DNA of 64,000 nucleotides from positions 62,001 through 126,000 of the forward strand of contig DBGCOP010000010.1 of assembly GCA_048360435.1 (NCBI GenBank). Reading direction: 5' to 3'. The position numbers were made by a program, and so were the translations under genes. Position 1 is the stretch's first letter. Every line of letters starts with the position of its first letter. Under the pieces are notes generated by a model. The model did not search any database, was not told the origin of the DNA, and saw nothing but the letters and a program-made list of their open reading frames with translations. Shown piece by piece: positions 1 to 9,211 of the stretch. This DNA comes from Limenecus sp048360435 (GTDB lineage: Bacteria; Cyanobacteriota; Vampirovibrionia; Gastranaerophilales; Gastranaerophilaceae).

Positions 1-463
1 TATCCGGAGTAGGAATTGTTACACCGATATTAGCATCTTTTACAGCTGTAATTTTTGTCCCTAATTTTCGTAATTTACCTATAAGATACTCACCTGTTTT
101 CGCATCCCTGTGTGTGCTTTCCATTAATGCGACATCTACACTGCCTGCTTGGTCAACGAGTTTTGTTTTGCCTAATTTCTTAGCCAATTTTTGCCATCTT
201 GAATCCATATAATCAATTGCCTGTTCACCATATGTCATCCTAAGTTCACCTGGTTTCATATGATAATCTGTACCAAAACCGCCCCAACGGTTGTTTATGT
301 GTGTGGGTTTGTCTAAAACTTCAATAATTGTTTTTGTTACCCCATCACCCGCATGAAAATTAACTGCTCTATCAAGTGCTTCTTTGCTTCCGGGGCCTAT
401 TATTCCCTTTCCGTATTTGTTATATCCCTGATTAGAAATACCCTGCCACAAATAATCTGCCAT
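1..463 (-). CDS. Unknown protein, C-terminus cut by window edge
   Basis: The minus strand is open from an ATG at 463 to the left edge, giving at least 154 residues. The ATG is preceded by a purine-rich ribosome binding site, AGGAAGGA, about 7 bases upstream. The protein begins MADYLWQGISNQGYNKYGKG and continues with a mixed polar sequence without membrane segments or a signal peptide. I do not recognise the family. The stretch HINNRWGGFGTDYHMKPGEL is distinctive, but I cannot tie it to a function. The downstream part is missing, so nothing can be said about total length. It could be phage-derived or a chromosomal hypothetical protein; I see no evidence that decides. Confidence 0.6.
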   Translation of the reverse strand, partial: MADYLWQGISNQGYNKYGKGIIGPGSKEALDRAVNFHAGDGVTKTIIEVLDKPTHINNRWGGFGTDYHMKPGELRMTYGEQAIDYMDSRWQKLAKKLGKTKLVDQAGSVDVALMESTHRDAKTGEYLIGKLRKLGTKITAVKDANIGVTIPTPD

Positions 464-654
464 AACGAATTCCTTCCTATCTTGAACCTACATTTCAATA
501 AAGGTTCATTTTCGTTATGGCTTGCTATGCCTATTTTTAGACTTTCTCTACCCTATCCTATCCTATTAGGCATTATGAACGGATTTCTGGCACATTACAA
601 ATTCATAAAATTCAATTTAACATTCGTTTACATTGTCACTTTTGTTACAAAATC
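464..654. other. Intergenic, upstream of the truncated gene
   Basis: About 190 bases lie between the start of the leftmost gene and the end of the UvrD-like helicase gene. It must contain the promoter of the leftmost gene. I see no confident -35/-10 pair, no strong hairpin and no small ORF with a convincing ribosome binding site. Confidence 0.4.
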
Positions 655-3156
655 TCAACAATTCAAATAATCATTTAAGCTTATGATATATTCCACAGGT
701 TTTATTGAACTATATGGTTCAAAACTTAGAATATTAAGATAACTTTTAGCACGACTTACCGCAACATAAAAGAGTCTCAATGCTTCATTCAAATCCCTTG
801 GTTTTTGCCAGATATGTTTATACAAAACAGCTTTAGGATTCGGTTTGCCCCTATATTTATTTACAACAACACCAAAACCAGGCTTATTCCCGAATTGCAT
901 ATCAAAAAGAATATTTGATTTTGATGTGGTTTTAGATGCACTTGTTATGCTCAACACAAAAACATACTTAAATTCCAAACCTTTTGACGCATGGATAGTC
1001 AATATTTGAACTGCATTTACCTCACCTGAATCAATTGAAGGCAGCTCAAAACTCTTATCTTCTTTAGCATTATCCAAATAATCCAACAATGCTGAAATGC
1101 TTATATAATTTTCATTTTGAGAAAAATCATCAATAATCATTTCCAGAATTTTTAGATTTTTCAAAGCTTGAGAATTTTCAAAATCCGTTGATTCATTAAA
1201 AAACACAAGATTATTTTTCAAAATTTCATATGTTTGAAGCAAAGACAAGGAATCTTTATTCTTTCTAATATTATTTAACAGTTCAAACAGCTTTGCTGCA
1301 TAAGTGTTTTCATATTCAGGCTCTGATTTTAAAAGAATAAATTTTTGTACAAAATTCATCTTTTTTAATTCTTCAAACTCAATTTTTTCTGACAACTTTC
1401 TATCAAGATTTTTTTTCAGCCTATATATTTCAGAATCACTCATCACAACCTTTAATAATCTGAAAAAAGCCTGTTCATCATTAATGTTTTTAACAAGCCT
1501 GAATCCCGAAACAGCATTTTTAACAACAGGTTCATTAAAATATCCGGTATTCACTTTTTTTACGGATGGAATATTATATTTTTTAAGTTCTTTTTCAACA
1601 ATATCCGCTTGAGCATGCGACTTTACCAGAACAGAAAACTCTTTGAATTCGGCATTATCTCTTTTAATCAAACGCTGGATTTCTTCTGCAATATATGCTG
1701 CTTCTGATTGTTTATGTTCAAAGGAGTTCTCAAACCCTTCTATCAAAGTAACTTTTATGTCTTCGTCAGTTTTCGAAAACTCCTGATTCGGATTTGCAAA
1801 AAGATTCTCTCCTTCAAGGCAAAGTTCTTTTTCCGTCACATAGTTAACCGCATTCAACACCTCAGGCGTAGAACGATAGTTTATGGAAAGACTAATCGGT
1901 TTATAATTTTTTTTATATCGTTTTTTAATGTTTTCAAACAAAACCTCAAGATTCTCCATTTGTGCAAACCTAAAACCATAAATTGACTGTTTTCTATCTC
2001 CTACATAGGTCAAATCAGGATTCTGCGGATTCAGCAACAATTCAATCAGCTCGAGTTGTGCACCGTTTGTATCTTGAAACTCATCGACAATAATATGTTT
2101 GAAATATTTTTGGTAGTAAGAACGTATAAGTTCATTTTCTTTAAAAATTTGAATGGTTTTGTTTATCAAATCATCAAAGTCAGCCAAATCAGCCCTTTCA
2201 AGCTCAGCCTGATAAAGAGCATAGATTGCACAAATTATTCTTGTTAATCTAAGTTCAATATCTGTCACAGGTTTTATATTTTCAGGAAAGCCCTGTGCCA
2301 TCCCGTATTCAATAGCTTTTCTTTTTCCAAATTTATCAAGAATAACTTTTTCTTTAGCAATATCATCAAAGATTTTTTCGTCAAAGTCGCAATAATCATC
2401 AATATATTTACTGAGCTGTTCCTTCCAAGCCTGCACATAGTCTTCCTTTGAATCAAATTTAAAAGGTATATTTTCTACAACTTCGGAATAATTTTTCAAG
2501 GCTATTGTTGACTTATTTAAGAATTCAGAAGGATTGATACCCAGAGATTTTATTTTTTTAATGATTTCATAAATATCCTCAAACAAATTATCAAGATCAT
2601 CTATTTTGTTCAGCATATTGATTGAATTAACAGACAAATCATTTATGCTCATTGAGTAAGATTCCAGCACATTTTTTGCATTTTCTATATATGCCGTTTC
2701 ACCATATTTTATTTGTTTGATTAAATTATCATAGATTTTTTTCAGTTCTTTTTCATCTGCTATACGAAAAGACGGAGACAAACCCGCTTCAATAGAATAT
2801 TTTCTCAAAATTTTTATACAGAAACTGTGAAACGTAGATATCCAAAGTTCATTATCAGAAAGACCGCTTATTTGGACTTCATTTTCATCCAGCTCTTTGA
2901 CTATTCTTTCTTTCATTTCATTAGCAGCTTTATCAGTAAAGGTTATAACAAGAATTCTTGATTGAGGATTTTCTATCCCGAGTTGCTCCAGCTCAAAAAC
3001 AAGCTTTGTAAATCTTTTTGAAATAATCTTTGTTTTACCGGTTCCGGCACCTGCAACTATTTTGGTACAAGACTCACAAGGGTTCAACACAGCAGATTTT
3101 TGTGCGTCATTTAAACCCGAAGCAATATCTTGTATTCTCTTTTCCATATCACTCAT
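655..3156 (-). CDS. UvrD/AddA-like superfamily 1 DNA helicase
   Basis: A 3'-5' superfamily 1A helicase of about 833 residues. Visible motifs are the Q-motif and Walker A (GAGTGKT, about residues 36-42), the DEFQD Walker B at about 357, GDRKQSIYGFR at about 382, TIHASKGLEF at about 720 and the C-terminal FYVAVSRAK at about 795. I chose the ATG at 3156 (MSDMEKRI). It overlaps the stop of the upstream nuclease gene by 8 bases (ATGAGTGA) and has a GAGG upstream, whereas longer starts lie well inside that gene. The pairing with an AddB-like gene argues for an AddA/RexA-type role in double-strand-break processing. The protein is shorter than typical AddA and I see no C-terminal PD-(D/E)XK nuclease, so a plain UvrD/PcrA-like helicase partnered with the nuclease is also possible. 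Confidence 0.9.
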   Translation of the reverse strand: MSDMEKRIQDIASGLNDAQKSAVLNPCESCTKIVAGAGTGKTKIISKRFTKLVFELEQLGIENPQSRILVITFTDKAANEMKERIVKELDENEVQISGLSDNELWISTFHSFCIKILRKYSIEAGLSPSFRIADEKELKKIYDNLIKQIKYGETAYIENAKNVLESYSMSINDLSVNSINMLNKIDDLDNLFEDIYEIIKKIKSLGINPSEFLNKSTIALKNYSEVVENIPFKFDSKEDYVQAWKEQLSKYIDDYCDFDEKIFDDIAKEKVILDKFGKRKAIEYGMAQGFPENIKPVTDIELRLTRIICAIYALYQAELERADLADFDDLINKTIQIFKENELIRSYYQKYFKHIIVDEFQDTNGAQLELIELLLNPQNPDLTYVGDRKQSIYGFRFAQMENLEVLFENIKKRYKKNYKPISLSINYRSTPEVLNAVNYVTEKELCLEGENLFANPNQEFSKTDEDIKVTLIEGFENSFEHKQSEAAYIAEEIQRLIKRDNAEFKEFSVLVKSHAQADIVEKELKKYNIPSVKKVNTGYFNEPVVKNAVSGFRLVKNINDEQAFFRLLKVVMSDSEIYRLKKNLDRKLSEKIEFEELKKMNFVQKFILLKSEPEYENTYAAKLFELLNNIRKNKDSLSLLQTYEILKNNLVFFNESTDFENSQALKNLKILEMIIDDFSQNENYISISALLDYLDNAKEDKSFELPSIDSGEVNAVQILTIHASKGLEFKYVFVLSITSASKTTSKSNILFDMQFGNKPGFGVVVNKYRGKPNPKAVLYKHIWQKPRDLNEALRLFYVAVSRAKSYLNILSFEPYSSIKPVEYIISLNDYLNC

Positions 3157-5698
3157 CAGCATCATCCTCATCGCACAAAAACTTAAAAGCACAAGTTTCA
3201 CAAGCCCAGCCGTTTTTCTTCTTGAAGTCCTTCTCGTTTACAATTTTGTCTATTATGTTCTCCTTCAAATTTTGTATGATATATTTTTTAAATTCTTCGA
3301 TTTTTGAAGCAGAGACAAAATCCTCTTTACAACCGTTCTCCTTCATTTTAGGACGGATATAAACAAGCCCCAGTTCGGTAATTTTATTTTTATATTCCGA
3401 AAGTTGGTCATCATTTTGACAAGCCATATAATAAAGAGGAATCTGATAATCATATCTGTTTTTATAAACATCAACGTTAGAAGGCTCTTTTCCCGTTTCT
3501 GTTTTGAATTTGACACCATTTTCGCTAATTGCATATGAGAGTTTGTTGTCTTTATCCTTACCGGTTTTGTAATCAACAACTTTTATATTGTCTTTTGATT
3601 GTACTATTGCATCTATTCTGCCCTCAAAAACTACATTAGGAAGCTCCTCAAGTTTGAAAGAAAAAGCTTTTTCACAAACAACATTTTCAGGCACCTCATC
3701 AAAAAAGCCTGTCATGTCCAAATCTTCAAAAGCATCTCTCAAATTATCCTTCATTTGTGCAATTGAAAGAACATCAGTCTCCTTTATCAAATCAACATCA
3801 GTTTGTTTGAAACCAGCATCAACCGCTTTTTTCTCATTAGTTTTTGCATCAAACAAAATCTCAGCCAATTCGATAGCAGTTCTCTTGTTATAAGAATGAA
3901 GAAACCTTCTGCACAACAGTTCCATTACACTGTGCACAGCACTTCCGTAACTTGCAGCAAAAACATAAGGCTCTTTTAAATTCAACAGATGTTTATAATA
4001 ATATTTTCTCGGACATTTCTGATAGGTTGAAACAGCAGATGCGCTCAGCTTCAAAACATCATTTTCAGGAACTATTTTTTCACATTGAAGAACTTTATTA
4101 TTAAAATTGAGTTTTGAATCTGAGATTTTCAATTCGTTAACAGATTGGGTTTTAATTTCAACAAAATTTTTCTTATCATGTTCACACAGAATTTTAAAAA
4201 CCTTTGAAGGCTGTGATTGTTTTTTTGCTTCATAAACATGTGTGGAAAAAGTTATCTTCTCCACAGTTTTCTCAAGCAAAGCACACAACGATTCATATCT
4301 TTGTTTCAAAAAAATTTCATCATTTTTTATAAAATATGAGAAATCAATGTTCAATTTTTTGCATTCATTAACAATAATTCTGTCAGCTTCATCCGATATG
4401 AAAGGATAAGAGGAATTCGACCCCGGAAAATTATTTTCTGTCAAACCTGAAACAAACACAAACCTAAAATTTTTATTTACATCTTTTGAAATTGATGCCA
4501 GAGTGACGGTATTCCTTTCTTTTGAAGGAGGCAGCCATTCAAGTATTTCCTTGAAAGACTCAAAATCAGGTCTTTCTTTCAGAACATTGTCATAAAGATT
4601 TTGAAGTTCGTTCAAACTCTTTATTTTCCCTGATACAATTTCTGCAAGTTGAGCATTTTCAAAAAATTTATAACAGCTGTTTAAAAGTCCTTTAACAGCA
4701 TCATCAAATCTCCCGTTTTTATAACTCTCATAAAATATTTTAATTGCACCAAATTCACTAATAAGAAGATTTCTATCCTCTTCTGAAATACTATTCCATA
4801 AAGAAAACAAAGCATCAACAAAAGTGCAATTTTTGGACATTTCTTGTTTTGAGAGAATCTTATCAACGTTATAACTGTCATCAAATATTTCTGTAATTAA
4901 AGATTTTATCAACTCATCAAGCTGTTCAAAAAGGATTTCTTTCTTAGCTTTTGATTCAATATTCGTCTTTTTCAAATCTTCAGAAGAAAATTTTTCAAGC
5001 TTCAAACCAATACACACTTCAGAGATTTTTTGATAAACAGAGATTTTATGTTTAAAATTTTCATACTCTTCATTATAAATACTACTCACAACAGGTATGC
5101 TTTCAGCTTTCATAATATCCAAAAACTTTTGTCTGGCTTCTGATTTATCAACAAATACACCTATATCGGAATATGAACAAACACCATTGTTGACAAGTTT
5201 TTTTATCTGCTCCGTTACAAACAATGATTCATTTTGTATATCAGAAAAGCTTCTATATTCAATATTTTCAGATTTTTCAAAATAAAAATCATTTGTCTTA
5301 CCGGATTTTAAAAATTTACAAAGAAAATCCAATCTTTTTGAAATATCTTGATTTTCTGATACAAATTCAAAAGCTGGTAGTGATTGAGAGGAATATGAAA
5401 ATTTAAAATTATTTGAAATCATTGTCTTTTCATAGAAAGAATATAAAGAAGAAAGCAACTCTAATCTTTCAAAATCAACTTTCGCAAAGCTATTACACAT
5501 AATGATTTGTTTAAATTTTTCAGAAGTAATTCCATACATTTCAAGTGAATTAAAAATATCAAGAATCTCTTTGAAAAAATAATCAGATTTTATCAAACAG
5601 GACAAAGTCTTGCTCTTGATGAAAAGGCGTTTTGCTGCTGTTTTCACAATATTTAGAGCAAAGAGACTATAACTTTTTCTTTCTTCCTTCAAATTCAT
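3149..5698 (-). CDS. AddB-like PD-(D/E)XK nuclease with Fe-S cluster cysteines
   Basis: A protein of 849 residues with an inactivated helicase-like N-terminal part and a C-terminal RecB-type nuclease. The nuclease shows CPRKYYYK (first cluster cysteine, about 559), a SAVHSVMELL helix, GRIDAI (about 691) and VVDYKTGK (about 707). It ends with CETCAFKFLC, giving the Cys...Cys-x2-Cys-x5-Cys arrangement that holds a 4Fe-4S cluster in AddB and Cas4-type nucleases. I see no Walker A motif. AddB proteins are usually well over 1000 residues, so the N-terminus is short. The gene lies 13 bases after a glycosyltransferase gene and overlaps the helicase gene by 8 bases, so the two are almost certainly translated together as a helicase-nuclease for break repair. 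Confidence 0.85.
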   Translation of the reverse strand: MNLKEERKSYSLFALNIVKTAAKRLFIKSKTLSCLIKSDYFFKEILDIFNSLEMYGITSEKFKQIIMCNSFAKVDFERLELLSSLYSFYEKTMISNNFKFSYSSQSLPAFEFVSENQDISKRLDFLCKFLKSGKTNDFYFEKSENIEYRSFSDIQNESLFVTEQIKKLVNNGVCSYSDIGVFVDKSEARQKFLDIMKAESIPVVSSIYNEEYENFKHKISVYQKISEVCIGLKLEKFSSEDLKKTNIESKAKKEILFEQLDELIKSLITEIFDDSYNVDKILSKQEMSKNCTFVDALFSLWNSISEEDRNLLISEFGAIKIFYESYKNGRFDDAVKGLLNSCYKFFENAQLAEIVSGKIKSLNELQNLYDNVLKERPDFESFKEILEWLPPSKERNTVTLASISKDVNKNFRFVFVSGLTENNFPGSNSSYPFISDEADRIIVNECKKLNIDFSYFIKNDEIFLKQRYESLCALLEKTVEKITFSTHVYEAKKQSQPSKVFKILCEHDKKNFVEIKTQSVNELKISDSKLNFNNKVLQCEKIVPENDVLKLSASAVSTYQKCPRKYYYKHLLNLKEPYVFAASYGSAVHSVMELLCRRFLHSYNKRTAIELAEILFDAKTNEKKAVDAGFKQTDVDLIKETDVLSIAQMKDNLRDAFEDLDMTGFFDEVPENVVCEKAFSFKLEELPNVVFEGRIDAIVQSKDNIKVVDYKTGKDKDNKLSYAISENGVKFKTETGKEPSNVDVYKNRYDYQIPLYYMACQNDDQLSEYKNKITELGLVYIRPKMKENGCKEDFVSASKIEEFKKYIIQNLKENIIDKIVNEKDFKKKNGWACETCAFKFLCDEDDADE

Positions 5699-5711
5699 AC
5701 TCTATTCTTGT

Positions 5712-6698
5712 TTATAACAAATCGTTATCAATAATTATGCGCATAACATGTTCAGGCTTGATTGCCGTCATGCAGGGATTCAATAAATTTTTCTTCTCAC
5801 CATCAAGTTTACATTTTCTCAGACCGCAAGGAATACAAGGTAAATCAGCCGCAATTGCAAAATGATTTTCACCCCACGGACCAGTTCTTCCGACAGCTGC
5901 TGCACCATAAAGACCTATGCAATAAGGTTTCTTCACCGCCGTAGCTATATGTAAAGGACCTGTATCACTTGATACAAATACATTTGCCAAAGAAAATAAA
6001 GCAGCTGATTCAAGTATATTAAACTTACCAGCTGTTACAATTATATTCGGATGCAATCCTTCATAACATTTTACTTCATCAATATCATCTTTTGAACCGG
6101 GAATTAAAATATAACAGTCATATCTTTCTAAAATGTCAAATGCAAGCTGTTTAAATGATTCAAATGACCATTTTCGTCCGTGTCTTGTCAGACTCGTTTG
6201 TGTGTTTAAAATTACAATTTTTTTGTCGGTAGGAATTTCTTCTTTTATCTTATCTAAAACAAAATCAGGAATTTCAAGTTCAAGATTCTTTGGATTGACA
6301 AGTTCCGGAATTTTCTGTCTTGCTGTATCATAAAAATTTTCAACCGCATGAAATCTATAAGATTTCTTGTATAAAATTGTTTCTTTTCCGTTAATCAGCA
6401 TACAAAAATATCTGAAACGCAAAGAAGATTGCAAATTGATAACAAGATCATACTTTTCTTTTCTAAGTTCCAAACCAAGTTTTGTTAAGAAAGAATAATC
6501 CTTGCTTTCAAAAACATAAACTTTACGAAGTCTGGAATCATTAACAAGAAGCTGTGACGGCACTTTTGATGTAACATAGTCAATCTGTATATCAGAATCA
6601 TAATTTTTCAAACTTCTGAAAATATTAGTAGTATGAACTACATCACCGATAGCACCCTCTCTGATTATAAGAATTTTTTTGTATTTAGATTTTCCCAT
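5712..6698 (-). CDS. Glycosyltransferase family 9 (heptosyltransferase-like)
   Basis: A 328-residue member of the ADP-heptose:LPS heptosyltransferase family (GT9). The N-terminal Rossmann half starts with ILIIREGAIGDVVHT, the usual acceptor-side signature. The C-terminal half contains SSDTGPLHIATAVKKP at about 243, the nucleotide-sugar binding signature. It is cytoplasmic or peripheral at the inner membrane, and family members build the inner core of lipopolysaccharide, which supports an outer membrane in this organism. A cysteine cluster near the C-terminus (CIPCGLRKC) resembles that seen in some family members. The gene is 13 bases from the AddB-like gene in the same direction. The exact donor sugar cannot be told from sequence. 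Confidence 0.88.
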   Translation of the reverse strand: MGKSKYKKILIIREGAIGDVVHTTNIFRSLKNYDSDIQIDYVTSKVPSQLLVNDSRLRKVYVFESKDYSFLTKLGLELRKEKYDLVINLQSSLRFRYFCMLINGKETILYKKSYRFHAVENFYDTARQKIPELVNPKNLELEIPDFVLDKIKEEIPTDKKIVILNTQTSLTRHGRKWSFESFKQLAFDILERYDCYILIPGSKDDIDEVKCYEGLHPNIIVTAGKFNILESAALFSLANVFVSSDTGPLHIATAVKKPYCIGLYGAAAVGRTGPWGENHFAIAADLPCIPCGLRKCKLDGEKKNLLNPCMTAIKPEHVMRIIIDNDLL

Positions 6699-6738
6699 AG
6701 ATATATAATCCCATAATCATGCAAGCCTAGCAAACAAA

Positions 6739-7239
6739 TTACAAAACAAATTCATAAATATAATCATCCATTATATAGCCATTACCAATATCAAATTCTT
6801 TAGAATCAACTCTGTCAAATCCCAATTTTTCATAGGCCATAATAGAAGCAAAGTTATACTTATTTACGGTAAGTGTGATTTTAGGAAGCTCAAGTTCTCT
6901 TGCTATGGGAGCAATAGCATTCGTAAAAGTTTTTCTGAAATAGCCTTTACCCCTAAAATCCTTTTTAATATATATTTTAGAGAGAAAAAGGTTATCCTTT
7001 TGTTTTTGCACAGCAAAATAACCAATGTTCTCTCCATCTTCTTCAATGAAATAATATTGATAATTCTGAAAATTTATCTGACCTTTCACAACCTGTTCGG
7101 ACTGGAACTTTTCGAGCATGTAATCTATCTGCTCCTGTGAAATGAAGCAGATAGAATACTCGTTCCAAATCTCCTTAGCAAGTGCACAAAGCTCTTTTAT
7201 TTCGTCATCAGTTTCAACTTTTATCCAGTCAAACATCAA
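6739..7239 (-). CDS. GNAT family N-acetyltransferase
   Basis: A protein of 165-166 residues with a GNAT fold. The acetyl-CoA binding motif A appears as KDFRGKGYFRKTF (R-x-x-G-x-G/F type), followed by the motif B region TVNKYNFASIMAYEKLGF, typical of this superfamily. It probably transfers an acetyl group from acetyl-CoA to an amine of a small molecule or protein; the substrate is not evident. The gene begins 6 bases after the stop of recA and is probably read through from it. The first two codons are both ATG, so the start may be 7239 or 7236. Confidence 0.85.
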   Translation of the reverse strand: MMFDWIKVETDDEIKELCALAKEIWNEYSICFISQEQIDYMLEKFQSEQVVKGQINFQNYQYYFIEEDGENIGYFAVQKQKDNLFLSKIYIKKDFRGKGYFRKTFTNAIAPIARELELPKITLTVNKYNFASIMAYEKLGFDRVDSKEFDIGNGYIMDDYIYEFVL

Positions 7240-7245
7240 ACATTC

Positions 7246-8274
7246 CTATCTTTCAGCCGCCAATTTTTCTCTAACCTTAGCCTCAACCTCAGCGAGAACC
7301 TCCGGATGTGCTTCAAAATACTCTTTTGCTTTTTCTCTGCCTTGTCCGAGTTTTTCCTCGTTATAGCTAAACCATGCGCCTGCTTTTTTAACAATATCCA
7401 TGCCAACAGCAACGTCTAAAATACAGCCGAGTTTGCATATACCTTTTCCAAAAATAATATCAAACTCACATGTTTTAAAAGGAGGAGCAACTTTGTTTTT
7501 TACCACCTTAACACGTACTCTGTTTCCGATATCTTTGTCATCTTTTTTGATAGAATCACATCTTCTGATATCTAAACGAACAGAAGAATAATACTTCAAT
7601 GCATTACCACCGGTTGTTGTTTCGGGGTTTCCATACATAACACCGATTTTTTGTCTTAACTGGTTAATGAAAATTACAGTAGTATTTGTTTTTCCGACAA
7701 TACCTGTCAATTTTCTCAAAGCCTTACTCATGAGTCTGGCTTGAAGACCCATTTGCTGATCTTCCATAGCGCCTTCAATTTCAGCCTTTGGAACAAGAGC
7801 AGCAACCGAGTCGATTACTACTACATCAACAGCCGATGAACGAACAAGCTCCTCTGCAATTTCCAAAGCCTGTTCACCTGTATCAGGCTGAGAAATTAAC
7901 AATTCATCAACATTTACACCCAATGCTCTGGCATATTCAGGATCAAGAGCATGTTCAGCGTCAACAAACGCAGCAATTCCACCTTTTTTCTGACATTCAG
8001 CAACAATATGCTGTGCCAGAGTAGTTTTACCTGATGCTTCAGGACCATAAACCTCAATCACACGTCCTCTTGGTACACCGCCTATTCCAAGAGCCAAATC
8101 AAGAGCAAGTGCACCGGTCGGAATCGCTTCACAAGCAACCGCTGTTTTGTCACCCAGTTTCATAATTGAACCCTTGCCAAAATCTTTTTCGATTTTTTCA
8201 ATCGCAAGTTTTAATGCTTTATTTTTTTCTTCAGAAACACCAACTGTCTCTGTATCTTTTTCTTTCACTGCCAT
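7246..8274 (-). CDS. recA: Recombinase RecA
   Basis: RecA forms filaments on single-stranded DNA, drives strand exchange and triggers the SOS response. At about 342 residues the length is normal. It shows Walker A GPEASGKTT near residue 76, the Walker B region VVVIDSVAALVP, and the L1/L2 region including GNPETTTGGNALKYYSSVRLD. I chose the ATG at 8274 (MAVKEKDT) because GGGGAG lies about 7 bases upstream; the seven codons before it in the longer ORF contain that site. The gene heads a minus-strand run with the acetyltransferase, glycosyltransferase and AddAB-like genes. I see no obvious LexA box of the GAAC-N4-GTTC type upstream. Confidence 0.98.
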   Translation of the reverse strand: MAVKEKDTETVGVSEEKNKALKLAIEKIEKDFGKGSIMKLGDKTAVACEAIPTGALALDLALGIGGVPRGRVIEVYGPEASGKTTLAQHIVAECQKKGGIAAFVDAEHALDPEYARALGVNVDELLISQPDTGEQALEIAEELVRSSAVDVVVIDSVAALVPKAEIEGAMEDQQMGLQARLMSKALRKLTGIVGKTNTTVIFINQLRQKIGVMYGNPETTTGGNALKYYSSVRLDIRRCDSIKKDDKDIGNRVRVKVVKNKVAPPFKTCEFDIIFGKGICKLGCILDVAVGMDIVKKAGAWFSYNEEKLGQGREKAKEYFEAHPEVLAEVEAKVREKLAAER

Positions 8275-8314
8275 CAGTTTCTCCCCATTTAGCATATAAT
8301 CCGATAATAATGCT

Positions 8315-8343
8315 ATTTTACCTTATTTCGGGGTTTTATACAA
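8315..8343 (-). promoter_or_regulatory. Predicted sigma-70 promoter of recA
   Basis: On the minus strand, TTGTAT (8338-8343) is followed after 17 bases by TAAAAT (8315-8320), placing a start of transcription near 8308, about 35 bases before the recA ATG. This is a reading by eye against the consensus and has not been scored. Confidence 0.5.
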
Positions 8344-8416
8344 ACTTTAATTTTCCAATAGCAAAAAATTTCATTTTACTGTTTTCAAACAACAAATCAC
8401 AATAAGGAAACTAATT

Positions 8417-9208
8417 ATGAATATTTCTCCGATCTCTTTTAAAGGTCTTATTACAATACAAACAAAAGAAAGCCAAAATTCACCAACTGTAACACATACT
8501 TATAAAACAACAAAAAAGCAAGATGGTATGCTTCTAAAAGCCGCAACTGATACTTTACAAACAATTGGATACAAAGAACATGTATATGGTTCTGACACTT
8601 ATAAATTTCACAAAAAACTTGAAGAAATTACAGGACGGAAAATTGAACAACCTTCAATGGGAGATGAAAAATTTCTTGCCATAGGTGGAAGCAATAACAA
8701 TTTATTTAATACAAAAAAATATGATTCTTCATACAACAAAATCTTTTATTCTGACATTAGCATGCAAAACAAACCTAAAAGCACAATCACAATAGATTTA
8801 ATGGAACCTGATGAAAGAAAAAAAGCAGCACAGGAAACATTTAACAAAATACAGTCAAAAATAAAAGAAATGTTTACATCTGTGGTTGATGATCCGAGAT
8901 TTGACCAAGTTACATTCAATATTCCCGATGAAAAATGCGCAAAAATGGAAACTATCCTGAACAAAACACTGTACTATCTTGACGGCAATATTGGAGGACC
9001 GAATTTTGCAGACAAATCACCTTTCTTAAATAATCCGTATGTTGCATACGAAACACTTATGAAAAATCTTTTACCGACAGTAGGCAAAAAATATGAAAAA
9101 TTGCCATATGAGGAATTTAGATATCCCAAACTTTCAAAACAAGACTATGAAAAAGTCAGAAGAGCCATTTACTATTTACAGTGTGTACTTCCTGAATTCC
9201 AAAACTAA
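8417..9208 (+). CDS. Unknown ISFKG-motif protein
   Basis: A 263-residue protein beginning MNISPISFKGLITIQ. It has no signal peptide or membrane segment and is rich in Lys, Asn and Thr. Residues 6-10 (ISFKG) match a short N-terminal motif also present in the genes at 11375, 51913, 52847 and, more loosely, 57466. The remainder looks like a soluble mixed alpha/beta protein. I recognise no catalytic motif. The start has AAGGAA about 9 bases upstream. It is divergent from recA and convergent with recF (3 bases apart), so it is an independent transcription unit. The family appears lineage-specific and its function is unknown. Confidence 0.8.
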   Translation: MNISPISFKGLITIQTKESQNSPTVTHTYKTTKKQDGMLLKAATDTLQTIGYKEHVYGSDTYKFHKKLEEITGRKIEQPSMGDEKFLAIGGSNNNLFNTKKYDSSYNKIFYSDISMQNKPKSTITIDLMEPDERKKAAQETFNKIQSKIKEMFTSVVDDPRFDQVTFNIPDEKCAKMETILNKTLYYLDGNIGGPNFADKSPFLNNPYVAYETLMKNLLPTVGKKYEKLPYEEFRYPKLSKQDYEKVRRAIYYLQCVLPEFQN

Positions 9209-9211
9209 AAT

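Noticed and set aside
353..670. 105-residue plus-strand frame across the left intergenic region
   Set aside because: It overlaps the better-supported minus-strand gene that starts at 463, and its composition (hydrophobic, Phe/Leu-rich) is that of an antisense shadow.
8275..8416. LexA box upstream of recA
   Set aside because: I found no GAAC-N4-GTTC or CTGT-N8-ACAG site in the region by eye.
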